Positions 8,406 to 17,480 of a DNA stretch of 64,000 nucleotides are shown one piece after another. The translations under genes and the position numbers were made by a program. This DNA is from Rhodoferax sp. Lineage in GTDB: Bacteria; Pseudomonadota; Gammaproteobacteria; Burkholderiales; Burkholderiaceae_C. The DNA is taken from contig NZ_JAAFIX010000009.1 in the NCBI RefSeq assembly GCF_013297935.1, positions 1-64,000 of the forward strand, read 5' to 3'. Every line of letters starts with the position of its first letter. The first letter of the stretch is position 1. The notes under the pieces are model-generated. The model was not told the origin of the DNA and searched no databases. It saw only the letters and a list, made by a program, of their open reading frames with translations.

Positions 8406-9173
8406 CTAACCTACCCCGAATAGTCCGATGACGCGCACCATAAGCGCGGTGAACGGCTGATCCAACATAGGCAAGGTAATGGCGATCGCCAGGATACCCA
8501 CTACAAGCGTGATGGGAAAACCTATAGCGAAGATGTTCATCTGCGGCGAGACCCTTGAAATAATGCCAAGGGCCATATTGGTAAACAAGAGTATTCCGAC
8601 CATCGGCAAAGCAATCCACAACGCACTGGAAAAAATTTCACTTCCCAGTTTTTGTAGCTGCATGGACGCCAACGCATCCAAAAAATGAGGTGAAACGGGA
8701 AAGGCTACAAAACTTTGTGTGACAGCCATCAGCACCATGAGGTGCCCATTCATCACCACAAAAAGCAGCGACGCCATTTGGGCAAAAAACCTGGCTACGG
8801 CGCTGGATTGCGTGTTCATCGATGGATCAAAAAATGCGGCAAAGTTGAGCCCCATTTGAAACCCCACCACTTCTCCCGCAAGCTCTACAGCCGCAAAAAC
8901 GAGGCGCACGGCGAACCCGATAGACAGCCCGATGACGACCTGTTGCAAAACGACTGCTAATGCGTCGGGATCATTAAATGAAACGACGGGCGCGACGGGC
9001 AGGCTTGCCTGGGCTGCCAATGCAACCAAAAAAGAAAGCGCAATTTTTGCACGCAAAGGGAACGCTCGGGACGACAGCACGGGGGCCGAAGTAAAAACGG
9101 CCAGAACTCGTATAAACGGCCAGAATATAGGAGACAGCCAATGGGCTATCTGGGCTTCATCAATCGAGATCAC
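8406..9173 (-). CDS. fliR: FliR, flagellar export gate protein
   Basis: FliR is an integral membrane subunit of the FliPQR export gate at the centre of the MS ring. The 255 residues form multiple hydrophobic segments, with family features such as FWPFIRVLAVFTSAPVLSSRAFP near the N-terminus and GFQMGLNFAAFFDP in the middle. It is the last gene of the fliL-R run, 12 bases after fliQ. Length and position are as expected for Burkholderiales. Confidence 0.96.
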   Translation of the reverse strand: MISIDEAQIAHWLSPIFWPFIRVLAVFTSAPVLSSRAFPLRAKIALSFLVALAAQASLPVAPVVSFNDPDALAVVLQQVVIGLSIGFAVRLVFAAVELAGEVVGFQMGLNFAAFFDPSMNTQSSAVARFFAQMASLLFVVMNGHLMVLMAVTQSFVAFPVSPHFLDALASMQLQKLGSEIFSSALWIALPMVGILLFTNMALGIISRVSPQMNIFAIGFPITLVVGILAIAITLPMLDQPFTALMVRVIGLFGVG

Positions 9174-9185
9174 GGTGTCGGCACG

Positions 9186-9455
9186 CTACACCACCGACGC
9201 GGGTATTGCTTCTAGCATGCGACGTATGTATTCCACCAGCATAGTCAGCATCCACGGGCCTGCAATTGCGAAGACTGCAATCACCGCCAGCAACTTCGGA
9301 ACAAACGCCAGCGTTGCCTCATGAATTTGGGTAACCGCCTGAAACAAGCTGACCAGAAGCCCCACCAAGAGTGCTGTGCCCAAAACAGGGGCAGACACCA
9401 TCAATAACATCAACAGAGCTTCTTGGCCCAGCGTAAGCACCGTCTGCGCGTTCAT
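9186..9455 (-). CDS. fliQ: FliQ, flagellar export gate protein
   Basis: FliQ is a small hairpin membrane protein of the FliPQR gate. Its 89 residues hold two transmembrane helices (LLMLLMVSAPVLGTALLVGLLVSLFQAV and LLAVIAVFAIAGPWMLTMLVEYI) joined by TQIHEATLAFVPK, the conserved FliQ loop. The gap from fliP is nine bases. No irregularities were seen. Confidence 0.96.
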   Translation of the reverse strand: MNAQTVLTLGQEALLMLLMVSAPVLGTALLVGLLVSLFQAVTQIHEATLAFVPKLLAVIAVFAIAGPWMLTMLVEYIRRMLEAIPASVV

Positions 9456-9464
9456 TTGAGCTCC

Positions 9465-10232
9465 TCAGGTAACGAAACTTGCAGCCAGTGAACCAATCAG
9501 CAGGTTCCAACCATCGGCCAAGACGAATAGCATCAGCTTGAACGGCAACGCCACCAAAACAGGTGACAGCATCATCATGCCCAGCGACATCAGCACGCTC
9601 GCCACCACGATATCAATAACCAAAAACGGAATGAAGATCATGAAACCGATCTGGAAGGCGGATTTCAGCTCGCTGATAACAAAAGCAGGAACCAAAACCC
9701 GTATAGGCGCCGTCTCAGCCGTGGTTTCAGCAGGAAGCTTTGCCAACTTGGCAAACAAGGAGAAATCTGACTGTCTTGTCTGCTTCACCATGAAGCCACG
9801 GATAGGCGCCTCGGCCTTCTGAATAGCCTGATCAAAAGGCAGAGTCCCTTGTGTGTAAGGCTGATAGGCCTCCGCATAAATCCGATCAAAAGTCGGCCCC
9901 ATCACAAAGAATGTCAAAAACAATGACAGCCCGATAATCACTTGGTTCGGAGGCGCAGATTGAGTTCCCAATGCTTGCCGCAGTAGCGACAGCACAATCA
10001 CGATCCGCGTAAAGCCCGTCATCATCAACAGGATTGCGGGAACAAAAGACAGCGCAGTAAAAAACAGCAGTGTCTGTATGGGCACTGAGAAATTCACACC
10101 ACCGCTACCGGAGCCTACCAACAAAGGCAATTGCCCCGCCGCTTGGGCAAAAACTACTCCCGGCAGAACCAGTCCAGCCAGAACTGCGGCAGCCTTCAGA
10201 AGCAGGGGACGCATGAGAAGACGAATACGCAT
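9465..10232 (-). CDS. fliP: FliP, flagellar export gate protein
   Basis: FliP forms the core of the export gate and is itself made with a cleaved signal peptide. The N-terminus (basic MRIRLLMRP, hydrophobic core, VFAQA) looks like such a signal. The mature part shows the family motifs [40 protein letters not shown] and [26 protein letters not shown]. Its 255 residues match the family. It starts one base after the fliO stop. Confidence 0.97.
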   Translation of the reverse strand: MRIRLLMRPLLLKAAAVLAGLVLPGVVFAQAAGQLPLLVGSGSGGVNFSVPIQTLLFFTALSFVPAILLMMTGFTRIVIVLSLLRQALGTQSAPPNQVIIGLSLFLTFFVMGPTFDRIYAEAYQPYTQGTLPFDQAIQKAEAPIRGFMVKQTRQSDFSLFAKLAKLPAETTAETAPIRVLVPAFVISELKSAFQIGFMIFIPFLVIDIVVASVLMSLGMMMLSPVLVALPFKLMLFVLADGWNLLIGSLAASFVT

Positions 10233-10233
10233 A

Positions 10234-10539
10234 TCAGCTCACACTTGTCGCATCACTATTGGGCAACATGTGCGCCTGGGCCGGCGCCGGGGATGTGTGC
10301 AGGCAATGTATCCCGCTAGAACTCACACCTAACGTTAGCCAGACTCTGTTGTTCGCAGGTCCAACCTCAACAGTCACAACCCTTTGGTGAGGCCCTACTG
10401 CTACAGCAGAAACAAACACGTTTTGGGAATTATCGAGACGCGAAGCACTGGGAACACGTGATTTGAGCCATCGGATCAAAAAAGGAATACAAGCCAATCC
10501 GACCAAAAAAAGTACTACGGGAAAAAGTTGTGATGACAC
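10234..10539 (-). CDS. fliO: FliO, flagellar export gate assembly protein
   Basis: FliO is a small membrane protein that helps assemble the FliP ring. The 101 residues start from a GTG and have one transmembrane helix ([20 protein letters not shown]) followed by a short cytoplasmic domain with [13 protein letters not shown], the region conserved in FliO. FliO diverges fast, so the call rests mainly on its position between fliN and fliP and on this layout. Confidence 0.88.
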   Translation of the reverse strand: MSSQLFPVVLFLVGLACIPFLIRWLKSRVPSASRLDNSQNVFVSAVAVGPHQRVVTVEVGPANNRVWLTLGVSSSGIHCLHTSPAPAQAHMLPNSDATSVS

Positions 10540-10553
10540 CGGCGAGGCCTGCC

Positions 10554-10994
10554 CTAGTTTCTACTGACACGTTTCAGTCGCTCCGACGGAGTGACCACAT
10601 CCGTCAATCGTATACCGAACTTATCGTTCACCACGACCACCTCACCTTGGGCGATCAGATAGCCGTTCACCAACACATCCATGGGCTCCCCTGCCAGGGC
10701 ATCCAATTCCACGACAGAGCCTTGTCCTAGCTGCAGAATATGCTTAATTGGCACTCTGGTGCGACCCAACTCTACGGACAACTGCACTGGAATATCGAGC
10801 ACCATATTGATGTCGTTGGTGTGGCCATCAGAAGACGCAGAGAACGGCTTCGGCGTATCGCCAGACAGAGGCCCTCCGGAAGCAGAATCCGCTCCAGCAT
10901 CGTTAGCCTTTTGTTCTAACAGGGCCTCCGCCCAATCGGCCATGCCATCGTCTGCAGCGCCCTGCGCGTCATCGGGTTTGTCTTCAGATGCCAT
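10554..10994 (-). CDS. fliN: FliN, flagellar motor switch C-ring protein
   Basis: FliN forms the bottom of the C-ring and binds CheY-P and FliH. The C-terminal SpoA domain is clear: NMVLDIPVQLSVELGRTR, IKHILQLGQGSVVELD and DVLVNGYLIAQGEVVVVND. An acidic, Ala-rich N-terminal part of about 60 residues precedes it. The frame is open to 11087 inside fliM, but the start that gives a normal FliN is the ATG at 10994 (146 aa), overlapping the fliM stop by 11 bases. Confidence 0.95.
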   Translation of the reverse strand: MASEDKPDDAQGAADDGMADWAEALLEQKANDAGADSASGGPLSGDTPKPFSASSDGHTNDINMVLDIPVQLSVELGRTRVPIKHILQLGQGSVVELDALAGEPMDVLVNGYLIAQGEVVVVNDKFGIRLTDVVTPSERLKRVSRN

Positions 10995-11988
10995 TACGTT
11001 CTCCCAACCAGTTTTGGTCATTGCCGCGCAGCGCTTTTTCAATGCGCAACGCGTATTTTGAATTGTGAGTGCCATATTGGCACTCAAATATCGGCACTCC
11101 GTCTACAGTAGCCTGAATTCGCGATGCACGGTCAAGTTCGATAAAGTCACCTTTCTTCATGCCCAGCAACTGCTCCACAGTCGCGTCAGCGCGTGCGAGC
11201 TCCGCAATGATGGTGACCTCCGCAGCCTGAATTTCACGGGTCAACACATTCACCCAGCGGCGATCGACTTCAATCGAATCACCTTGGGTGGATGAGTACA
11301 AGACATCGCGAATAGGCTCCAGCGTGGAATACGGAAAGCTAAAGTGGATCGCCCCCGTGATATCTCCGATCTCCAGCTGAAACGATGTCGAAATCACGAT
11401 TTCACTGGGCGTCGCAATATTGGCAAACTGGGGCTGCATTTCCGAACGCTGGTACTCAAGTTCCAGCGGGTAAATCCCCTTCCACGCCTTTTTGTACTCT
11501 GTGGTGATGACATCGACCAAGCGATTGATCACCCTTTGTTCTGTCGCAGAAAAATCCCGTCCCTCAATACGGGTCTGGAATTTCCCGATTCCACCGTAGA
11601 GCGTATCGATCACGCCGAACACCAAGGCCGGTTCACACACAATCAGCCCGCTCCCCCTCAGTGGGCGGATGGCCACGATATTGAAGTTGGTCGGAACCGC
11701 CAATTCGCGCAGAAAAGCGCTGTACCGCTGAACCACCACCGGCCCCACAGAGATTTCCGGGCTCCGACGGATGAAGTTAAAAAGTCCTACTCGGAGATTC
11801 CGCGCAAATCGTTCATTCACGATCTCCATCGTGGGCATGCGCCCACGAACAATACGCTCCTGGCTCGAAATGTTGTACGCGCGGACCTCTCCATGTTCGG
11901 CGACCTCTTCGACGGTCTTCTGGCTCTCGCCAGTGACACCTTCGAGTAGGGCATCAACCTCTTCCTGGGAAAGAAACGATTCGCTCAT
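10984..11988 (-). CDS. fliM: FliM, flagellar motor switch protein
   Basis: FliM is the C-ring protein that receives CheY-P. The N-terminus MSESFLSQEEVDALLEGV is the conserved CheY-binding segment. The CheC-like middle domain includes GSGLIVCEPALVFGVIDTLYGG, and a SpoA domain lies at the C-terminus. Its 334 residues match the family. It overlaps fliN by 11 bases and follows fliL by 18. Confidence 0.97.
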   Translation of the reverse strand: MSESFLSQEEVDALLEGVTGESQKTVEEVAEHGEVRAYNISSQERIVRGRMPTMEIVNERFARNLRVGLFNFIRRSPEISVGPVVVQRYSAFLRELAVPTNFNIVAIRPLRGSGLIVCEPALVFGVIDTLYGGIGKFQTRIEGRDFSATEQRVINRLVDVITTEYKKAWKGIYPLELEYQRSEMQPQFANIATPSEIVISTSFQLEIGDITGAIHFSFPYSTLEPIRDVLYSSTQGDSIEVDRRWVNVLTREIQAAEVTIIAELARADATVEQLLGMKKGDFIELDRASRIQATVDGVPIFECQYGTHNSKYALRIEKALRGNDQNWLGERNGI

Positions 11989-12006
11989 AGCAAGCCCGTA
12001 CGTCCT

Positions 12007-12582
12007 TTACTGAACTATAAAACTGGAGAACAAGACACCTGTCACGGGGTACTCCACTTGAACGACCCGCTTTTTCTTCTTTTTGCTGCTGGACTCATCC
12101 TCATCCTCGCCACCACCAAAAGGAACGGATGCGGCTTTCAAAATATCTTCCACCAGCTTGTCTTTGCCTTCCGCCTTAAGTAGCTCGTCCGCGGTACGCT
12201 GAGAAATCAGCATCAATACGCTGCTGCGGATAGTGGGCAGGTAAGCCTTTACGGTGTCTGAGGCCTTGGTATCTATAACTTCCAATGTAATTCCAACTTG
12301 CGCGACCCGCTCTCCACCGGGGTCTGCAAGGTTCACCACCATGGAATCCATCGGCAAATACACCGGCGGAGTCTTGGGTGTAGCATGGGCAGCCGCCTTA
12401 GGTGGAGGGGGAGCGGCCTCTTCTCCGCCTTCTTCAGCTGCTGCATGTTTTTTGCTGATGAAGAAGAACGCACCACCACCGCCCAGCACTAACACAAGGA
12501 CGGCCGCAATAATGATGATCAACATCTTCTTGCTCTTGGCAGGCGGCTTGGCCGCATCGGCTGCTTCTGGTTTTGCTGACAC
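12007..12582 (-). CDS. fliL: FliL, stator-associated flagellar protein
   Basis: FliL is a single-pass inner-membrane protein that supports the stator. It has a Lys-rich cytoplasmic N-terminus, one transmembrane helix (KMLIIIIAAVLVLVLGG), a low-complexity Ala/Pro linker and the periplasmic domain (PVYLPMDSMVVNLADPGG ... RTADELL). An acidic-then-Lys patch (EDEDESSSKKKKKR) near the C-terminus is unusual. As first gene of fliL-M-N-O-P-Q-R it has its own 109-base upstream gap, with the element described at 12641-12662. Confidence 0.93.
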   Translation of the reverse strand: MSAKPEAADAAKPPAKSKKMLIIIIAAVLVLVLGGGGAFFFISKKHAAAEEGGEEAAPPPPKAAAHATPKTPPVYLPMDSMVVNLADPGGERVAQVGITLEVIDTKASDTVKAYLPTIRSSVLMLISQRTADELLKAEGKDKLVEDILKAASVPFGGGEDEDESSSKKKKKRVVQVEYPVTGVLFSSFIVQ

Positions 12583-12640
12583 GTGAATACCTCTAAAGCG
12601 TAGTGTTAGTTGGATTATTCAATGCCGACCCGCCATCTAA

Positions 12641-12662
12641 GCATGAATAAGGGGGATTATTC
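12641..12662 (-). promoter_or_regulatory. Candidate operator upstream of fliL, shared with fliF
   Basis: On the plus strand GCATGAAT is followed after six bases by GATTATTC. Exactly the same two octamers with the same spacing occur upstream of fliF at 19206-19227. Around the fliL copy the arms extend into a perfect 7-base dyad (TGAATAA / TTATTCA). A further half-site GATTATTC lies at 12613-12620, nearer the gene. FlhDC is encoded in this window and should control both operons, so it is the obvious candidate binder, but the site is not a close match to the enterobacterial FlhDC box. Confidence 0.5.
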
Positions 12663-12691
12663 ATTTCCACCTGTCAATTTCACCATAAGCC

Positions 12692-13858
12692 TTACACAAA
12701 AAGGTCAATCGTCCGGCCGGCACCTTTCGCAGTCGGCCCGCGGGTCACGGGCTCGTCGGCGGCAACCTCGACCTGGCCCGAGCGCCATTTAGACGACCTA
12801 TCGCCCCCTCCTTGAGGTTGAGCGCCACCGGAGTCAGAGGTTCCCACCGACATCCCGGCCAAGGTCAGCCCCTGGCGACCCAATGCCTCTTGTAACTGAG
12901 CGCTGGCGTTGGACAGTGCGTCACGGGTTTGGGCCTCGTCCGTCCGGAACATCACCTGAGCCTCATTTCCCTGCAGGGAAATACTGACCTCCACTGGATC
13001 CATTCCCATGCCGTCAAGGGTGATTTCGGCCTTCTGAAGATCCTGCCCCACCCAATATTTGACATCCTCAGAGAACGCCCCGGCCATGGACTCTGCGGCT
13101 GCACCCGCAACCACACCGTCAACCCCCATAGCTCCACCGGCTCCTTGTTGTATGCTGCCCACCTGCACCACCGCATCTTGATTCGCGCTTCGGCTCGTGG
13201 CGTAGGGCTCCTGGGTCCGCTCACGGGTAGTTCCCGCAAAAACCTGTGTTGCATCCGCTGGCTTAGTGCCCGTAGCACTCAGCTCTTGAACCAGCTTATG
13301 AATTCGGTCCGGCAAAGTCTCCTTCACCTGCAGTTGTTGAATCGTCGACCCTTGCAAAGCACCCGTATCCAGCTGCTCTTGCTTAAGCGCCGCTTCCGCC
13401 GAAACATCTAAGGCACTCTTTCCCGAAAGCGCGCCGGCAAAGGCCGTCTTCTTCCCTGCAAACTCAGAAGCAGTTGTCGCAACCGGTGACGCATCCGTAA
13501 CCAACGACTTTACCGGCCTGAAAACTGTGGCTAGCCCCCCCGCTTCGGGCTGCGGAGTTTGCGCAGGCTGTGCGAGCAATGCAACTGCGGGCTGTCCCCA
13601 TGGAACACTCGGGTCAGTTTCAACCAGCGCTGAAATCGCCGCACCTTGAACCGGCAGCGGCGCATCCGTCGGGTTTAACCCGACACCACTGAGCGGCGAC
13701 GTATCGGTGGCGGCCAAGCTGTCCACGCTATCTAAGACAGACAGGAAACTCGCTCCGCCCTCGGGCTCTGCGTCGCGGGCCGCTTGTTTTCCAGCAGCAG
13801 CCACCCGGCCGGTAGCGGGTGTGGACTGCGGTGTTGTCGGGGCAAGTTCAATTGTCAT
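12692..13858 (-). CDS. fliK: FliK, flagellar hook-length control protein
   Basis: FliK is the secreted ruler that stops hook growth and switches export specificity. The N-terminal two-thirds is Ala/Thr/Gln-rich low-complexity sequence. The C-terminal domain carries the conserved switch region (DPVEVSISLQGNEAQVMFR, QLQEALGRQGLTLAGMSV), then a Gly/Gln-rich tail. It has 388 residues and overlaps fliJ by four bases (ATGA). Confidence 0.92.
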   Translation of the reverse strand: MTIELAPTTPQSTPATGRVAAAGKQAARDAEPEGGASFLSVLDSVDSLAATDTSPLSGVGLNPTDAPLPVQGAAISALVETDPSVPWGQPAVALLAQPAQTPQPEAGGLATVFRPVKSLVTDASPVATTASEFAGKKTAFAGALSGKSALDVSAEAALKQEQLDTGALQGSTIQQLQVKETLPDRIHKLVQELSATGTKPADATQVFAGTTRERTQEPYATSRSANQDAVVQVGSIQQGAGGAMGVDGVVAGAAAESMAGAFSEDVKYWVGQDLQKAEITLDGMGMDPVEVSISLQGNEAQVMFRTDEAQTRDALSNASAQLQEALGRQGLTLAGMSVGTSDSGGAQPQGGGDRSSKWRSGQVEVAADEPVTRGPTAKGAGRTIDLFV

Positions 13859-14322
13859 CGGGCGTCCCCTTGAAGTTGGTGAGCGCGCGTGCGCGCAAAA
13901 AGCTGTGCCGCCATCTCGTCCATTTCGGATTGCTCACGTCGTCGTGTCACCCGCTCGGCATCTGCGCGCCGCTGCGCCAGCACCTTTTGCAAACCTGACA
14001 AGCGGGACTCTGCGGCCAGCAGGAGCTGCTGCACAGACTCCGCTTGGCGCCGGAGATTCACAATGACCCCCTCTTGCATGCCGATAGCTTGCTGAAGCCG
14101 ACCACTGAATTGGTAATGGTGCTTTAGCAACTCTACAGAGAGCCCCGTTGAACCATTGCGAACCCAGCGCCCATCGGTATCGCCGGCATAGGACTTGAGT
14201 TGTTCCAGCTGGCCCAGTGCTGACTGCACGTTGTGTTGGGCTTGTACCAATTGCTGGACCACCGCATCGCGCTTGCGCTCTGCCAGCGAAATCGCCAGTA
14301 TCAACCCGCTTGAATCTTTCAT
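13855..14322 (-). CDS. fliJ: FliJ, flagellar export ATPase stalk protein
   Basis: FliJ is the coiled-coil stalk that sits in the FliI hexamer and activates export. The 155 residues are almost entirely Gln/Arg/Leu-rich heptad-like helix ([18 protein letters not shown] ... [22 protein letters not shown]). It overlaps both fliI and fliK by four bases. Position and coiled-coil character make the call firm despite low conservation of the family. Confidence 0.92.
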   Translation of the reverse strand: MKDSSGLILAISLAERKRDAVVQQLVQAQHNVQSALGQLEQLKSYAGDTDGRWVRNGSTGLSVELLKHHYQFSGRLQQAIGMQEGVIVNLRRQAESVQQLLLAAESRLSGLQKVLAQRRADAERVTRRREQSEMDEMAAQLFARTRAHQLQGDAR

Positions 14323-15749
14323 GGCAAGGCCTCAATCGACGTGCTCATGGCCAACTCCGCCAGGGTTTGCTCCATGGGCGCAGCCTCAAACATGTCCTGC
14401 TGCAAAAACTGATGCATGCCCGGCTGCAAGGCAATCGCCTCATCCAGCACCGGGTCTGAGCCCGGGGCATACGCGCCGATTTGCACCAGATCACGCCCTT
14501 TCTGGTACTTGGAGTAGAGACTGCGAAACCTGCGTGCCTGCTCGAAATGCCCACGGTCCACCACGTTGTGCATCACCCGCGACGCGGACTGCTCCACATC
14601 AATCGCCGGATAGTGCCCGGACTCGGCCAAGGCCCGCGAGAGCACGATGTGCCCGTCCAGAATCGCCCGCGCTGCGTCTGCAATCGGGTCCTGCTGGTCA
14701 TCCCCCTCCGACAGGACGGTATAGAAAGCGGTGATCGAGCCCACGCCGTTAAGTCCGTTGCCACTGCGCTCCACCAGCTGAGGGAGTTTGGCAAAACACG
14801 ATGGCGGATAACCTTTGGTGGCCGGCGGCTCGCCGATCGCCAACGCAATCTCCCGCTGCGCCATGGCATAGCGGGTCAGCGAATCCATCAACAACAACAC
14901 ATGCTTACCTTGATCGCGAAAATACTCTGCAATCCCCGTGGCATAGGTCGCCCCCTGCATGCGTAGCAAGGGAGGCGCATCGGCCGGAGCTGCCACGACG
15001 ACAGAGCGCTTGCGACCATCCACCCCCAGAATATCTTCAATAAACTCCTTAACTTCACGGCCGCGCTCACCGATCAGCCCCACCACAATCACATCCGCCT
15101 GCGTGTAGCGCGCCATCATCCCGAGCAACACGCTTTTCCCGACACCGGAACCGGCGAACAGGCCCAGGCGCTGGCCGCGCCCCACGGTCAAGAGCGCATT
15201 AATACTGCGCACCCCGGTATCCAGTGCTTCGCGCACCGGGGCACGGTCCATCGCATTGATGGGCTTGCGATCCAGAACACGGGCTGCGACATCGGCCAGC
15301 GGACCCATGCGGTCCATGGGGTAACCCTGCGAATCCACCACCCGGCCAAGAAGTCCATCGCCCAAAGGCAGGCGCAACATGCCGGCGGAAGCCGCATCCA
15401 GCGCGGCAGGTTTTTCGCCTAAGCGAGGCACGGGTACAAATGCCGGTGCCGCTGCAACCCCGGCACCGCTGGACAAACCATGCACGTCTCCGGCCGGCAT
15501 CAGATAGGCCCGGTCACCCGAGAACCCCACCACCTCCGCCAGCACAGGCTCCCGGGCGCGCATAGTCACGACGCATTGCGACCCTACCGGCACCCGCATC
15601 CCGCTGGCTTCTAACACCAAACCGGTCAGCTTGGTCAGGGTGCCACGCACCTCCAGTGACGACTCCTCGCGCACAGCGTCCCGCGCCTGCGACAAAAAAG
15701 CAGCCCACTTCTCAGTGGCAAGGGGCACAGCGGCTTCAGGCGTTGACAT
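14319..15749 (-). CDS. fliI: FliI, flagellum-specific export ATPase
   Basis: FliI is the hexameric F1-beta-like ATPase of flagellar export. It shows the Walker A motif [31 protein letters not shown], the Walker B region [19 protein letters not shown] and [12 protein letters not shown]. The frame extends upstream to 15788 inside fliH, but the ATG at 15749 gives a normal 476-residue protein. It overlaps fliH by 14 bases and fliJ by four. Confidence 0.97.
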   Translation of the reverse strand: MSTPEAAVPLATEKWAAFLSQARDAVREESSLEVRGTLTKLTGLVLEASGMRVPVGSQCVVTMRAREPVLAEVVGFSGDRAYLMPAGDVHGLSSGAGVAAAPAFVPVPRLGEKPAALDAASAGMLRLPLGDGLLGRVVDSQGYPMDRMGPLADVAARVLDRKPINAMDRAPVREALDTGVRSINALLTVGRGQRLGLFAGSGVGKSVLLGMMARYTQADVIVVGLIGERGREVKEFIEDILGVDGRKRSVVVAAPADAPPLLRMQGATYATGIAEYFRDQGKHVLLLMDSLTRYAMAQREIALAIGEPPATKGYPPSCFAKLPQLVERSGNGLNGVGSITAFYTVLSEGDDQQDPIADAARAILDGHIVLSRALAESGHYPAIDVEQSASRVMHNVVDRGHFEQARRFRSLYSKYQKGRDLVQIGAYAPGSDPVLDEAIALQPGMHQFLQQDMFEAAPMEQTLAELAMSTSIEALP

Positions 15750-16458
15750 CTTCCGGCTCCCAGGGCGCATCCAAGCCCAGTGCTGCAACGGTCTTGCGCC
15801 AGCGCTGCTCTACCGTGCCGTCGACCACAGTTCCTGCAGCCTCGACCAAACAGCCGCCACGGCTGATGGAACTGTCTGGCAGCAAAGTCAGAGAAAGGTT
15901 AGAAAACTCCTGGCGCAGCACCTCGGACAGCACCTCCATATCTAACGGGTTCAAGCGCACCAGAGCGGCTTTGCTGTCGATCGCCAGCACGCTCAAAGCC
16001 TCTCGCACCACCGGCTGCAAGGCATTCGGGTTGGTCGACATTTCATGCCGCAAAACCTGCCTCGCCAATTCGCAGGCCAGCTCCAGCACGCCCTTGGCCA
16101 TGACCTGCTCGGCCTCCGCGAGTTGGGATTGCGCCGTGGCAAACAGCTGACTCAAACTCTCCGCTGCGACACGCCCTTCATGGGCGACGTAGTCATTGAA
16201 TTGCTTCTGCCCTTCCAAGGTGGCGTGGGCATGGCCTTGGGCATGGCCTTCGGCGTAGCCTTCTGCATACCCTTGGGCGTGTCCTTCTGACAATAGAGTC
16301 TGTCGCAGGCTGGTTTCCCGGGCCTGCTCCTCCGCCAATGCCTGGGCTGCCACTTTGGCCGCAAAACGGGAGGTGGAGGTATCGACATCGACGAAATCCC
16401 AGTCCGAAATGGACCCGATTTCTTCGCCGGGAATAATGCGTGCGTGATTGCGGCTCAT
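15736..16458 (-). CDS. fliH: FliH, regulator of the export ATPase
   Basis: FliH binds FliI and tethers it to FliN. The 240 residues include a run of GxxxG repeats with glycines at 59, 63, 67, 71 and 75, rich in His/Ala/Tyr, the hallmark helix-packing region of FliH. The C-terminal half is the conserved FliH/YscL domain ([15 protein letters not shown]). The fliG stop and fliH start overlap as TGATG. The call is firm. Confidence 0.94.
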   Translation of the reverse strand: MSRNHARIIPGEEIGSISDWDFVDVDTSTSRFAAKVAAQALAEEQARETSLRQTLLSEGHAQGYAEGYAEGHAQGHAHATLEGQKQFNDYVAHEGRVAAESLSQLFATAQSQLAEAEQVMAKGVLELACELARQVLRHEMSTNPNALQPVVREALSVLAIDSKAALVRLNPLDMEVLSEVLRQEFSNLSLTLLPDSSISRGGCLVEAAGTVVDGTVEQRWRKTVAALGLDAPWEPEDVNA

Positions 16459-17459
16459 CAGACCATGGCGTCGTCGCCACCTCCGCCGCCGATCACAATC
16501 TGGCCCTCGTCCGCCAGTCGGCGCACGATCTTGAGAATTTCCTTCTGCTGCGCTTCCACCTCCGACAAGCGCATGGGCCCGCGGGACTCCAAGTCTTCTT
16601 TAAGCGTCGCCGCAGCGCGGGAAGACATATTGGCCAAAATTTTGTCCTTGAGTTCGGGTTGAGCGCCCTTGAGCGCCACCACCAGCACATCGGACGACAC
16701 CTCTTTGAGCACCATCTGAATCGCTTTGTCGTCGAGTTTGTTAACGTCGTCGAACACAAACATCTTGTCCATGATCTTCTGGGCCAGGTCTGCATCGTGG
16801 CTGCGGATCGACTCAATCACCGTGCCCTCAATGGCGGTACCCATCAGGTTAATCATCTCTGCAGCCGTCTTCACGCCCCCCAGGGAGGACTTGCGAACCT
16901 TGTCACCACCGGCCAGTACTTTGAACAACACCTCATTCAAGTCTTTGAGCGCCGTGGGCTGAATGCCCTCCATCGTGGCAACACGCAGCATCACCTCGTT
17001 GCGCTGGCGCTCCGTCAGGTTCTTGAGCACATCTGCCGCTTGGTCGTAGTCCAGGTGCACCAGAATGGCCGCTACGATTTGCGGGTGTTCATTGCGCAGC
17101 AGCTCGGCCACGGAGAGGGGGTCCATCCACTTCAGGCTTTCAATGCCCGAAACATCGCCACCTTGCAGAATCCGGTCAATCAACAGCGCTGCCTTGTCAT
17201 CGCCCAAAGCCAGCTTCAAGACCGAGCGCACATAGTCCCCCGAGTTGGATACCAGCAAACTCTGGGAGGCTGCAACTCCGGTGAATTTATCCACCACTTC
17301 ATCCACTTTTTCACGGGTGAGCTGGGTGGTCTTGGCGATCGCCTCACCCAATCGCTGTACCTCTTTAGGGGACAGGTGTTTGAACACCTCCGACGCCTCG
17401 GCCTCGCCGAGTGACATCATGAGGATTGCTGCATCTTGGAGTCCGTCTTCGTTTGCCAT
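16458..17459 (-). CDS. fliG: FliG, flagellar motor switch protein
   Basis: FliG couples the MS ring to the C-ring and interacts with MotA for torque. Seen in order are DAAILMMSLGEAEASEVFKHLSPKEVQ, the middle domain with the EHPQ motif in LLRNEHPQIVAAILVHL, and the charged torque helix region DLAQKIMDKMFVFDD ... DILVV-like end. Its 333 residues are normal. It lies 21 bases downstream of fliF. Confidence 0.97.
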   Translation of the reverse strand: MANEDGLQDAAILMMSLGEAEASEVFKHLSPKEVQRLGEAIAKTTQLTREKVDEVVDKFTGVAASQSLLVSNSGDYVRSVLKLALGDDKAALLIDRILQGGDVSGIESLKWMDPLSVAELLRNEHPQIVAAILVHLDYDQAADVLKNLTERQRNEVMLRVATMEGIQPTALKDLNEVLFKVLAGGDKVRKSSLGGVKTAAEMINLMGTAIEGTVIESIRSHDADLAQKIMDKMFVFDDVNKLDDKAIQMVLKEVSSDVLVVALKGAQPELKDKILANMSSRAAATLKEDLESRGPMRLSEVEAQQKEILKIVRRLADEGQIVIGGGGGDDAMV

Positions 17460-17480
17460 ATTGATATTTTGCGCCGCGGA